From Isoetes taiwanensis (taxonomy: Eukaryota > Streptophyta > Lycopodiopsida > Isoetales > Isoetaceae), in assembly GCA_021234155.1 (NCBI GenBank), contig JAJEKV010000003.1, forward strand, positions 20,504,386-20,568,385: a DNA stretch of 64,000 bases, given 5' to 3'. The position numbers and the translations under genes were made by a program. The notes under the pieces are model-generated. The model did not search any database. It was not told where the DNA came from and saw only the letters and a program-made list of their open reading frames with translations. This document shows, piece after piece, positions 22,702 through 33,587 of the stretch (position 1 is the first letter of the stretch; each line of letters opens with the position of its first letter).

Positions 22702-23378
22702 GGCACCCGATTTGGGCATGGATTCCAGGAAATTGTGAGCCGAATACCTCCGCGTGGTATTCGGCCTGCATGTTTCAGTTTTATCTCAGTTTTTTTCTTT
22801 TGGCAAGGGGGGTATTCGACCCGCTCCTTTCACCTCTGAATTTCAAGAACAGAATAGGCTCCAGTGTCCACAGGCATCGCCATCGCCGTAGTACCTGTCC
22901 TTCTGGACCCATCAGAAGGCTCAGGCTTCAGAAAAATGCAGACGCGGCTCAAGCCTGACCTCCCCACCTCCGGATCAGAAGAAAAATTATGTGGGTTTGA
23001 GCTGATTGATGGATCCCCTGCCACTGTTGCAAAACAAATCCGGTGCTTTAGCCCACAAATCGAGCGCTTAATTCCTCTTAGCAAAATGGTAGATCAAGCT
23101 TGATACAGATCAATAATAGGGGGTATTCGACTTGCACAGTGGGCTTTTTTGGACTTTTGCGGATAGGGGTTCCGGCCAAGGAGGAATGGGAGGTATTTGA
23201 CCTGCCTAATATCAACCCAAAATTGGGGTATTCGACTCGTGGAATAAGTGTGCATGTCGAAACCACGAGTCTAATACCCCCTATTCCACGAGTCAAATAC
23301 CCCCTGGAATCCAATTCCACGAGTCAAATACCCCCTGGAATCCAAGTCCAAATGGGGTCCAAGTCCAAATGGGGTGCC
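22702..23378. mobile_element. Fold-back (MITE-like) element rich in GTATTCGAC words
   Basis: The left end GGCACCCGATTTGGGCATGG (continuing ATTCCAGG) is nearly the reverse complement of the right end, which in reverse reads GGCACCCCATTTGGACTTGG then ATTCCAGG, with one sub-unit duplicated. Inside, GGGTATTCGAC occurs on one side and GAGTCAAATACCCC on the other, so internal arms also pair. No open frame encodes a transposase. A target-site duplication is not clear. A related element occurs within 25640-26010 and 30190-30570. Confidence 0.6.
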
Positions 23379-25014
23379 AATAAATGCACCGACTTTTTCG
23401 CCCTGACAGTGCCAATTCTTGCAAAAACCTTAAACCTTGTGATTGTATCCTAGCGACTTTGGTAACTTTATGGGACCGGAAGGGTAGCCTTCCTTATTCG
23501 CCCCCCCCTCTCAGAAATCAATTGGAATTTTTTTGGCCCCTGATTTTGATGTGTTATTCAATGGTTTGAGCAATTTCCGGCGTTGTTTTTGCTTCTTTTT
23601 CCTGCTTTTTCACCGATTATGTGATTTCTGGCATGTTTTCCGATGAGGGGGGCCGAATAAGAATCTCTCCAAAACTGCTGCTTTGCAGCACGATCAAAAG
23701 TAGAAATGTACGTCATCCTTCTGTAATGATGGTGGTGAGTTGTAATGATGGTGGTGAGCCGCATATGGATGTGGTATACTGACCAAAAAAAGTGGTATAT
23801 CTATCTGGGATCGTGGGATCCTGGTATACCTGGGCCAAGTAGTATATCCGATCAAGAACCAAGCGCGAAACTGCACGGCGGGGCAAAAATCTTTGGTTGG
23901 ATCGATCTTCCTGCACCATGGATTGCTTGATCTGCTCCAAAAGACATTCAATCGGTCTTCCTGCCTCTACAACAGGGGATTAACGAAGAGAGAAAGAGAT
24001 TTGGGCTTAGAGAGAGTCTGATTGACCCCAAAAGCACCCAAAACAGTTGGTTTCGGGCTTGAAACTACGTAGTTGTTGTATATTGGCTGATCACGGATGG
24101 CCAGATATACCACAATCTTAGACACTATTTATGAGTGAGATTTTGGAGGAGATCCATGATGCACGTCCTCGTTAAGAGCTTGTTGTTTTGCCTATAACTA
24201 TCAAGTATTTAGACCCATCTCTAGAGTCCCTTAGTAAAGTTGGGCACTTTGCCCATAACATTGGAGACCTGCAAACTCTATCAGACACCGATTGGAGGTG
24301 ATTGCATTGACATATACAATAGAAGGAAGCTCATAAAACAAATGTTGGAAATCTAGAGCCAGGAAGATGCCTCATGTATCGTCATGTCCTGAATAGGGCT
24401 CGGGACCACACCCTTCAGTGCAGATACAAAACCTCAGAACATCAAGAATGGAGGAAGAACTAAAGAAGAACCACTCGCTTGATTGATCGAAGTGATCTTG
24501 TGCTTTGTATTTATAGCAAGGGCACGTTGGTGAAGCCCCAACGGCTATTTCTAAAGATAGCTCAAGAACTAATGGCAATCACAACAGAAGCTGTTTGGAA
24601 TTCCGAGATTCCAGCTGACAGAATATTTCAACAACAATACATATAAGGTCTCAACCACCCATTTTCATATTCTTCCAAGTGCAGCACCCTAAAAGGATCT
24701 GCCTGGATGGGACCAAATGTACCAAATATTGTAGAATGAGAAGAAATTCCCAAGGATGAAGATGGTATAGTCCATGCAGAATCATATATACTTGGGTTGA
24801 AGAACATCCGTCGTGGTATACAGGAATGAGCTACAGAATTGGATGGTCAATGCATAGATTTTAGTATCCCTAGTAACTGAGCTCAGAAAATGGTGGTGCA
24901 GCAAAACGTGGGGGTCATGTCCAAGAATACAAGCCTAGAAAATTGGGAAAGCCAAGAAATGTACATCATGTTGTATTTGGATCTTTACTTCAAATTGGCC
25001 ACTTGCTTAAGTTA
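23379..25014. other. Intergenic spacer
   Basis: No gene is supported. A direct repeat GTAATGATGGTGGTGAG occurs twice at about 23724-23757. GGTATAT/GTATATCC words cluster at 23770-23850. The rest is unremarkable. Confidence 0.5.
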
Positions 25015-26963
25015 GTTTTTCATTTTTTGGGTAGCATGCGATGTGCAGCTATCCACCCTATACCATTGTAGAAAAAACTGCTGAGATGAATGAAAAGCCT
25101 ATCTATGGGATGTTGTTGGTTTTCATGCGAGTCGCAGTGCAAGAATGCTTATCAACGTATATAAATTTATAATTTTTACCACGTTACACACATAAAATAT
25201 AGAACAAATACCTCACTTCTCATGTAGACGACCCAAATTGTGCCACATGGCCTAACTATTTTCCACGTCAAAAGGTAGAAAAGATGAAACATGGCATAGG
25301 TTCGTTCGCTCAGAATAAAAAGCCACGACAATTTCATGGAGACCTGTCATTTATCACGAAAAATACAAATTTAAATATTTATTCTACTCAACAGTCTTAA
25401 TCGCATTTGGAATCAAGGTTCAACACCATATTAGCTTACAACACTTGCCAAAATAATAGTTGTACACGTTCAGTTTGTCAAAAAAACTTTAAGAATTTGT
25501 GGTTTATGCTATATAGTCTTCAACAAAAATGCTTTAAAATATATACCACGTCTTTTGCACATTCCAACATAGCACATTACTATCCCACACATCAATACCC
25601 CCCTCTTTTATGAACAATTGCATGGAACACCCACCAAAGGTGCGTGCAAAATATTGGCTCCCGAAAGGGGGTTGGATTCCAAAAAACGGCGAGCCGAATA
25701 CGCCATGCATGATAATCATAGTTTATTAAAATATGAGAATATTATAATAATGCTGTGTGGCGCAGATGGTCAGTTCATTTGGTTTTCAACTTCCTTGCGC
25801 GAGTTTGAACCCGCCTTTTAACATTTTTTTACTTTGGAGGGGTATTCGACTCACACAATACTTTTTGGATGTATTTGACTTATATAATTTACATGCGAAT
25901 CTACGAGTCGAATACCCCATTTTTGGTATTCGACTTGCAAAATAGAAGCCAATCTATGAGTCTAATACCCATTGGAATCCAACCCATAATCGGGACCGCC
26001 GTAGGTGGGCATTTTTCTAGTTAACATACATAAAGCATAACATCTCATGTGTAAATGCATTTTTCACAAATTTTTTTTTTTTTTTTTTAAATTAACATAA
26101 TGAAACCGCCATGTGCCAATGCATTTTTAACAAATTTTATTATGTTAATTATTGACGTAACAACATGCGTGCTAAACTCGTTAAATTAGCATCAATTTAA
26201 CATCATTGAAGTGGATAAACTTTTTATCTAATATAACGGTAATATGCAATTACCCCAAGTCTGCCATGCCTCTTAGTTTTTATTGAAGCTTTCCATCCTT
26301 TACCCGGCCAATACAGACAATTATGAGGAGGCTTTAGAACGCATGATTCCTTGCAACTTACTGCAAATCCTTGTTAAGCATATTATGTTTGGCAGGGTCT
26401 CGGACACAAAAAAAAAAAAAACATTAATGGCCGAGGAGATCAAAAGCTTGTGCACATGTTGTTCAAATGACTGATACACCATACATAGATATACCTAGTT
26501 GTTGACCTTCATGATGATAAGACAAGCTAAACAAGTTCTAGCAGTCAAGAAATCCTAGTAGCTCTTATGCAAAGGAAACAAAAAGGATTCCACTATAACC
26601 TAGCAACACAAGTAACAAAGATTCTGCTAGCAAAAGATTTTAATTCCAGACCAAGGACCTAGCCAACAAGACTACCATCAAATGCTTCTTTGTATATATT
26701 ATTTATTGAACTAAAACATAAAACATTTGCTTGATCCAGGTATGAACAATAATCAAAGGGTTTAAGGATAACAATCAGCTGATTCCGTGGCTGCAAGACT
26801 CTAAGACCGACTTCTAGAATCCAAAGCATAAACTTAGCATTTCTTTAGTATATTTGATGCATGAAATATTGATTTTACTTGTCTTGAGTATTCCATGACC
26901 TTTATAGCACATAAGGTTCATGAATGATCTTTTCGAATTTTTGTTGTGGCCAAAGAGGCCACA
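25015..26963. repeat. ~1.95-kb duplicated segment, copy 1
   Basis: Aligns nearly base for base with 29570-31557, differing by scattered substitutions and small indels, mostly in homopolymers. It begins GTTTTTCATTTTTTGGGTAG and ends in the hairpin TGTGGCC-AAAGA-GGCCACA (26945-26963). Flanks on both sides differ from those of copy 2. Inside are the GTATTCGAC fold-back element and a tRNA-like polymerase III head. There is no TG...CA end, primer site or polypurine tract, so it is not called an LTR. Confidence 0.9.
25758..25812 (+). promoter_or_regulatory. tRNA-type polymerase III A and B boxes (SINE head), copy 1
   Basis: TGGCGCAGATGG (25758-25769) fits the A box and AGTTTGAACCC (25802-25812) the B box, 33 bp apart, as in tRNA-derived SINEs. 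It lies inside the fold-back element. The surrounding sequence is not itself a foldable tRNA. Confidence 0.6.
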
Positions 26964-28969
26964 CACGAGAAAAAAATAAACCATTCCCAAGATCTTAGTT
27001 GCATTCTTAGGTATATATATTCTTAGGTATTTATAATTGTTTATTACTCTTGTTGAACATTATTAGAAGATCGTCTTCTTTATTTCAACTTATTTTCATC
27101 TCTCATTGCCACTTTCCTGGAAATAATTGATTTTTTAAATTCAGAGTCCAGCAGAAGCCCCAATGAATGGTGTTTTTGAGGTTATTGCATGTTCCTTCCT
27201 TTGGCTTATAGAGGATGCATATTGGACCTCACTCTTCATTTAGCGGTTCTTTTGCATTGCATGCATGATGCAATGCACATGACGATAAGTTTAGTTGATT
27301 CTTTTGCTAGAGCTTTAGGGATTATAACCATTTTGATTAACATAGGCCTCAACTGATTGTCGAGGATCAACACCTCATGCGTCCTGCCCAATGCTGAACT
27401 ATATATAGAGGCTACTCCACTGTCATCTTAAACCTTACTTCTTTCATTGAGCCGGGGCCGAGGAGCAGTGCAAAAGACCTATAAAGAAGTTCTCTTGCTA
27501 GTTTCTGTAAACAATCCATCTTTTACCTTTGTCTCTTAGAAAACATTTCTCATAATTTAAAACAATTAGTTCTTCTACTACAATCGTGGCTTTTGCAATT
27601 TTATTAGCTTTTATCTGGAGGAATATGAAGCCGTGGAGTACAGGAAAACAAATCCTTCTCAAATCCCTAATAACCATTGCAAATTTGTGTAGTAGCATGT
27701 TTCACTCGTTGTTTTAACTTTTAATAGTAATTAGCCAATTGTTATTAGTTTTGCATGTGTATTCTAAGTTTTGATAGGTCAGGTAGGACAATATGCTGAT
27801 ATATATATAAGTTTACAAGATACATTGAAAATTGATATTGAATGACATATTTGTTTGCCTTGGTTGAGAATGACTTTGCTCAGACCACTCAAGAAGTGCG
27901 TATTTTGCTGAAATTGGTACTCGGAAGCGATTGATCTACTCCAGCCAATCCTTCTGTAAGGTTTTATACATCATCAGTTTTCTTCCATGCTTATGCCGTG
28001 TGTCGCATCATCTGTCCAACTTGATGTTTGCAGGCATCTCCAAGTCTTGCAGAATATCTGATTCTCCATTTATAAGATAGTTATCATATAAAATTAATTC
28101 TCTTTTGTACTTCGCTCGCTGACAACAAACACACCCTCCTTATACATAGTAGTTGGCTTCAGGGAGACATTTTTTTTCAGAAATAAAGAGAGCCTAATTT
28201 AAAGCATAAGTTATTATCAGTTTCTAACTTGAATCAACACGAGAAATACTTAAATATTACGAGATTGAAGATTAGTAGTCACCTTTATGGGTTAATTGAA
28301 TTATTTATTCACGCTATTTGATGTTGAATGCCTATAATGCTACAAAGTAGTTTTCTTGGAGCATGTATTCCACAAAAGAAAAACATCTACTTCTTGCAAT
28401 AGCCAATTCCTTCATTGCAATAAGGACATGGGGAATGTGGCACATGTCCTTATTAGGTAGCCTAATTCAAACTGCACTTTTTAAAGGCTTTGGCATTAGG
28501 TAATATAATTCAAAATGGCTTACGGGCTCAAAGGGAGAATCCCATGCATTTGGATCACATGCTTTTGCCTAGACTACGTGAGAATTCTCTTTCTTTCATG
28601 ATTGACCATTGATTATGCACAACACAGATCGTTGCAACATGCACTGCTTTCTAAAACCCTTGAACGATGCATTTGCTTGATGGAGTAGCTACATATTATT
28701 ATGTTGTGACTGTAGATACTCACTCCATTACGACCTAAAATGAAGGTAAAAATTGATGGGATCAATGTGTGCATTTGAAATGCATCTTAGAGGAACTAAA
28801 GAGTATAGAGCAATCCCACTATACATTATTCAATAACTTCAAAACTTTTCATATTCAAGACATTCATGTGTTTCCTAACATTCCACAATAAAAATAATGC
28901 ATGGAGAGGACCAAACTTACGAAAAGGATCAACATTGCATTTTATATTGTCTACAAATAACATTAATGT
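26964..28969. other. Intergenic spacer
   Basis: About 2 kb of AT-rich sequence between the two duplicated segments. No domain-bearing open frame, RNA gene or repeat was recognised. Confidence 0.5.
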
Positions 28970-29571
28970 CATCGATTCGCGTAGCGGATCGACATTCTTG
29001 CACAAGACGAGCATGCATGCATTGCATGGGTCGCATGCATTTTTAGGCTATTCATCAGGTTGGGGGATCGTTATTTATTGCAGAGTTCTTCATCGATGTT
29101 TCATCAGCGCTTTCTCATCTCTCAGCAGTATCCATGGCTCCCACCCTTCCCCCCCTTAAAATTGTTATTTATATGTTCATATTTGTTATAATTGTCGCGT
29201 GGCACGCGTGACCAGCTCCTCGCTTTTTCGAGATGTAAATGTTGTTTTTTGTCGCGTGGCACGCGTGACCAGCCCCTCGGTTTTCGAGGTTTTTTCGCTA
29301 TTGGTTTTTTTGTTGGTGATGTGCAGGTCCAGGGGTGATACGCGACTTCGGTATTCTCTGTGGAGCGTGGGTTTTTTTTGTGGGATTGTTTAGCAGCCCT
29401 GCGTTGTCCAAGCCCCTTGCCGAGATTTTATCGCTAGGGTTTTTCCTCGAAAACCCAAAAGGGCGGGGTTTTTTAATCCCGGCGATAAGCTCTCGGCAGG
29501 TACACTAGCCAACATCTGTAGCACACAATTTTATTTGGGGTCCAGGTGTTATAACTGGATATTCCCTATGT
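28970..29571 (+). repeat. Structured repeat family, copy A (long copy)
   Basis: This non-coding stretch aligns in order with 49683-50275. Shared blocks are a 5' hairpin CGATTCGC-GTA-GCGGATCG, a CTCATCTCTCAGCAGTATCC block and a C-rich tract. Two modules with CGCGTGGCACGCGTGACCAG follow, then GTTGGTGATGTGCAGGT. The next block is a long hairpin with arms 29419-29434 and 29482-29497, and the last is GGGGTCCAGGTGTTATAACT. The final block runs into the 2-kb duplicated segment. No open frame spans it. Confidence 0.8.
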
Positions 29572-31557
29572 TTTTCATTTTTTGGGTAGCATGCGATGTG
29601 CAGCTATCCACCCCATACCATTGTAGAAAAAACTGCTGAGATTAATGAAAAGCCTATCTATGGGATGTTGTTGGTTTCATGCGAGTCGCAGTGCAAGAAT
29701 GCTTATCAACGTGTATAAATTTATAATTTTTACCACGTTACACACATAAAATATAGAACAAATACCTCACTTCTCATGTAGATGACCCAAATTGTGCCAC
29801 ATGGCCTAACTACTTTCCACGTCAAAAGGTAGAAAAGATGAAACATGGCATAGGTTCGTTCGCTCAGAATAAAAAGCCACGACAATTTCATGGAGACCTG
29901 TCATTTATCACGAAAAATACAAATTTAAATATTTATTCTACTCAACAGTCTTAATCGCATTTGGAATCAAGGTTCAACACCATATTAGCTTACAACACTT
30001 GCCAAAATAATAGTTGTACACGTCCAGTTTGTCAAAAAAACTTTAAGAATTTGTGGTTTATGCTATATAGTCATCAACAAAAATGCTTTAAAATATATAC
30101 CACGTCTTTTGCACATTCCAACATAACACATTACTATCCCACACATCAATACCCCCCTCTTTTATGAACAATTGCATGGAACGCCCACCAAAGGTGCGTG
30201 CAAAATATTGGCTCCCGAAAGGGGGTTGGATCCAAAAAAACGGCGAGCCGAATACGCCATGCATGATAATCATAGTTTATTAAAATATGAGAATATTGTA
30301 ATAATGTTGTGTGGCGCAGATGGTCAGCTCATTTTGTTTTCAACTTCCTTGCGCGAGTTTGAACCCGCCTTTTTAACATTTTTTTACTTTGGAGGGGTAT
30401 TCGACTCACACAATACTTTTTGGATGTATTTGACTTATATAATTTACATGCGAATCTACGAGTCGAATAGCCCATTTTTGGTATTCGACTTGCAAAATAG
30501 AAGCCAATCTATGAGTCTAATACCCATTGGAATCCAACCCATAATCGGGACCGCCGTAGGTGGGCATTTTTCTAGTTAACATACATAAAGCATAACATCT
30601 CATGTGTAAATGCATTTTTCACAAATTGTTTTTTTTTTTTTTTTTTTTTTAATTAACATAATGAAACCGCCATGTGCCAATGCATTTTTAACAAATTTTA
30701 TTATGTTAATTATTGACGTAACAACATGCGTGCTAAACTCGTTAAATTAGCATCAATTTAACATCATTGAAGTGGATAAACTTTTTATCTAATATAACGG
30801 TAATATGCAAAGTCTGCCATGCCTCTTAGTTTTTATTGAAGCTTTCCATCCTTTACCCGGCCAATACAGACAATTATGAGGAGGCTTTAGAACGCATGAT
30901 TCCTTGCAAATTACTGCAAATCCTTGTTAAGCATATTATGTTTGGCCAGTCTCCAGACCTGTCAAATGCAAAAAAAAAAAAAAAAAAAAAAAAAACACAA
31001 CAACAACAACAACAACATTAATGGCCGAGGAGATCAAAAGCTTGTGCACATGTTGTTCAAATGACTGATACACCATACATAGATATACCTAGTTGTTGAC
31101 CTTCATGATGATAAGACAAGCTAAACAAGTTCTAGCAGTCAAGAAATCCTAGTAGCTCTTATGCAAAGGAAACAAAAAGGATTCCACTATAACCTAGCAA
31201 CACAAGTAACAAAGATTCTGCTAGCAAAAGATTTTAATTCCAGACCAAGGACCTAGCCAACAACACTACCATCAAATGCTTCTTTGTATATATTATTTAT
31301 TGAACTAAAGCATAAAACATTTGCTTGATCCAGGTATGAACAATAATCAAAGGGCTTAAGGATAACAATCAGCTGATTCCGTGGCTGCAAGACTCTAAGA
31401 CCGACTTCTAGAATCCAAAGCATAAACTTAGCATTTCTTTAGTATATTTGATGCATGAAATATTGATTTTACTTGTCTTGAGTATTCCATGACCTTTATA
31501 GCACATAAGGTTCAGGAATGATCTTTTCGAATTTTTGTTGTGGCCAAGGAGGCCACA
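29570..31557. repeat. ~1.95-kb duplicated segment, copy 2
   Basis: Second copy of 25015-26963. Its start is continuous with structured repeat copy A, whereas copy 1 lacks that upstream sequence. This copy may therefore sit in the original context. The main differences are longer T and A runs (about 30628-30650 and 30970-30993) with an added CAA microsatellite. Confidence 0.9.
30312..30366 (+). promoter_or_regulatory. tRNA-type polymerase III A and B boxes (SINE head), copy 2
   Basis: TGGCGCAGATGG (30312-30323) and AGTTTGAACCC (30356-30366) repeat the arrangement seen in the first duplicated segment without loss of either box. Confidence 0.6.
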
Positions 31558-31561
31558 AAGC

Positions 31562-31619
31562 AAAAAAAAAAGAGGGGGGGAGGGGGGGGGGTTTTTTTTT
31601 TTTTTTTTTTTTTTTTTCC
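31562..31619. repeat. Low-complexity A/G/T runs
   Basis: An A-run, then G8-A-G10-type G-runs, then about 27 T. It lies directly after the right end of the duplicated segment. The run lengths may not be reliable in an assembly. Confidence 0.8.
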
Positions 31620-33587
31620 CATGTGGACCTTGGTTTCCAAGTCCTTTTTTGGTATGGCGATGCAACCAAGATGCATCATGTCAAATGCACATGCAATCTA
31701 TCGCATGCGCAAGCAACATGTTCCGTGGCAAATGTATCATAAACATGCTTTTGTTTGACATCTTGATATTGGATTTTTAAAACACTTGGACCTTTGTTTA
31801 TTGGTAACATAGTAGTCTTAGAACAATTATGTGTCGAGTTTCAAGACCGCCCAAAGTCGCATCAGAAATTTTATATGCCTTTGCAATTATTTCTTCTGAT
31901 GAACATAACTGGAGGATCAAAATTTTGAAAAAATATGCTAGATTGAACATGCAAGTACATCATGATGCAAGGCCTTAAGCCAAGCAAGCGTGTGGTCCTA
32001 CGACATTTTCATATACGACATTTTCATAAAGCTGCATGAGTGGACATTGTTGTAAATTTGGCACGTTAAATTTATTGTAAAGCTTTAAGAAGAAGAAGCA
32101 ATCTTTACGTCATGCCACTTGGCAACATCCCTTAGGGCATATGATGCACATATCAGTCAAAAATTGCTTAGTTGTGTAATTCTTGGATCCAACTCTACCA
32201 AAACATTGAATGCAACTCTGGATGGTTTCGAACTCCGATTAGTGTATTACCACTATATCGAACGTCTAGGCTATAGAGGCAACATGAAGATTATATATTA
32301 CTTTATTAATGTTGTTGAAGTTTAGCTTGAATTTTACAGACCTACTAGAGGTGATATTAGCGTGCATCGAAGATGAAAATACTAAAAAAGGCATCAGCAA
32401 TCATGCAACGATTTGGCATTACTGCAATACATTTGGCCAAAGGTTGCAAATACTTGACCAGTGGATCTATTTTGCAAGATCGTTGTCTATTTCATGCAGT
32501 GTTAATATCTGAAGCATGAGAAATTTACAGGTTTTTTTCTAATGTTCCATTTATCTTCCTTAATGTGCCCTGCCTAAAAAGAAAGATATTGGATCCTTCA
32601 CTATGCCATCGCAGCCCCAATATCTACTCTGTCCATCCAGAAACCTTGTGATCTTGTAAATATTTAAAAGGAACCTCAGATATGCCACTCATTGAATGTA
32701 CCATTTTAAAATGTCCCTTGCACAGAACAAGAGTGACACAGAATTACACTGAAAGAAAAATCTATTGTATGCATGTCTTGATTTAATGCAAAAACTACAA
32801 ACTACCTACTATGTTCGCATACAAAAAAAAAAATCAACATGGGCATTGAACTACTAATAATGCGAGAGAGGACCTCCTTTCAATTTTTAGAATAAGTGGT
32901 ATCTATCATCCGATTTCAAACTTATAGCAATAAATGATCAAAAACGAGTTCAATAATGGGAATCTCATGTTTTGACCACATCATTAATCTATCCTATGAG
33001 CACGAGAACATAAAGCAATAGCACGGGTCCAAACCTCAAACAGATACATAGCCCAAGCAGAATTTTAGCTTGTATATAAAGCAATAGCACGGGTCCAAAC
33101 CTCAAACAAATACATAGCCCAAGCAGAATTTTAGCTTGTATGCGAGGATAAAAACATTAAAAAAAAAAGAAAAGGAAATCACCATGGCGTCCTTTGCAAT
33201 ATTTTTTGTAGATATAACGAATACATAACATGTATCAAAATAAAGTTTTCTCCATATAGAAAATACTATAAAAAGGTTCATTGACTAGAGATTTTAATAA
33301 CATAAATTATAAGAATGTAATATTCGATGATCAACTGCCTCAGTTCCAACATATAACACCACTTGAAAGTGCAAACAATAATATTATAAATTCAATAGAA
33401 TAAAACAGCAACTTTAGAGAAAGAATAAACCCGCTCCCTTTATTGTAGGGCTAAAGCCACCAATTTATGATATGTACAATTGAAACTCCTACCTAAGGTT
33501 TCATAAATACTAAAACCACCTACCTATAATGTACAACGGAATCAGAACTAACAGGAGCATTTTTCGGTAATCCACTTCGGGCTGCAC
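31620..33587. other. Intergenic spacer and E3-ligase gene 3' flank
   Basis: No gene is supported on either strand. The right end holds the 3' untranslated region of the minus-strand ligase gene. A minus-strand AATAAA (33437-33442) is a possible poly(A) signal. Confidence 0.5.
33010..33141. repeat. 66-bp tandem duplication
   Basis: Two copies of a unit starting ATAAAGCAATAGCACGGGTC, at 33010-33075 and 33076-33141, differing by about one base. Confidence 0.92.

Noticed and set aside
29407-29500. Bacterial-type intrinsic terminator (GGGCGGGGTTTTTT)
   Set aside because: It resembles one locally, but the context is plant nuclear DNA and the sequence is part of a larger covarying fold.
28970-29571. 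Hammerhead ribozyme/retrozyme
   Set aside because: The conserved CTGATGA and GAAA core with matching stems is not present in either long copy.
25015-31557. Two long direct repeats read as LTRs of one retrotransposon
   Set aside because: No TG...CA ends, primer-binding site, polypurine tract or internal gag/pol. The 2.6-kb interior has no coding domain.
31518-31780. Phenylalanine- and glycine-rich frames
   Set aside because: Translations of homopolymer T and G runs.
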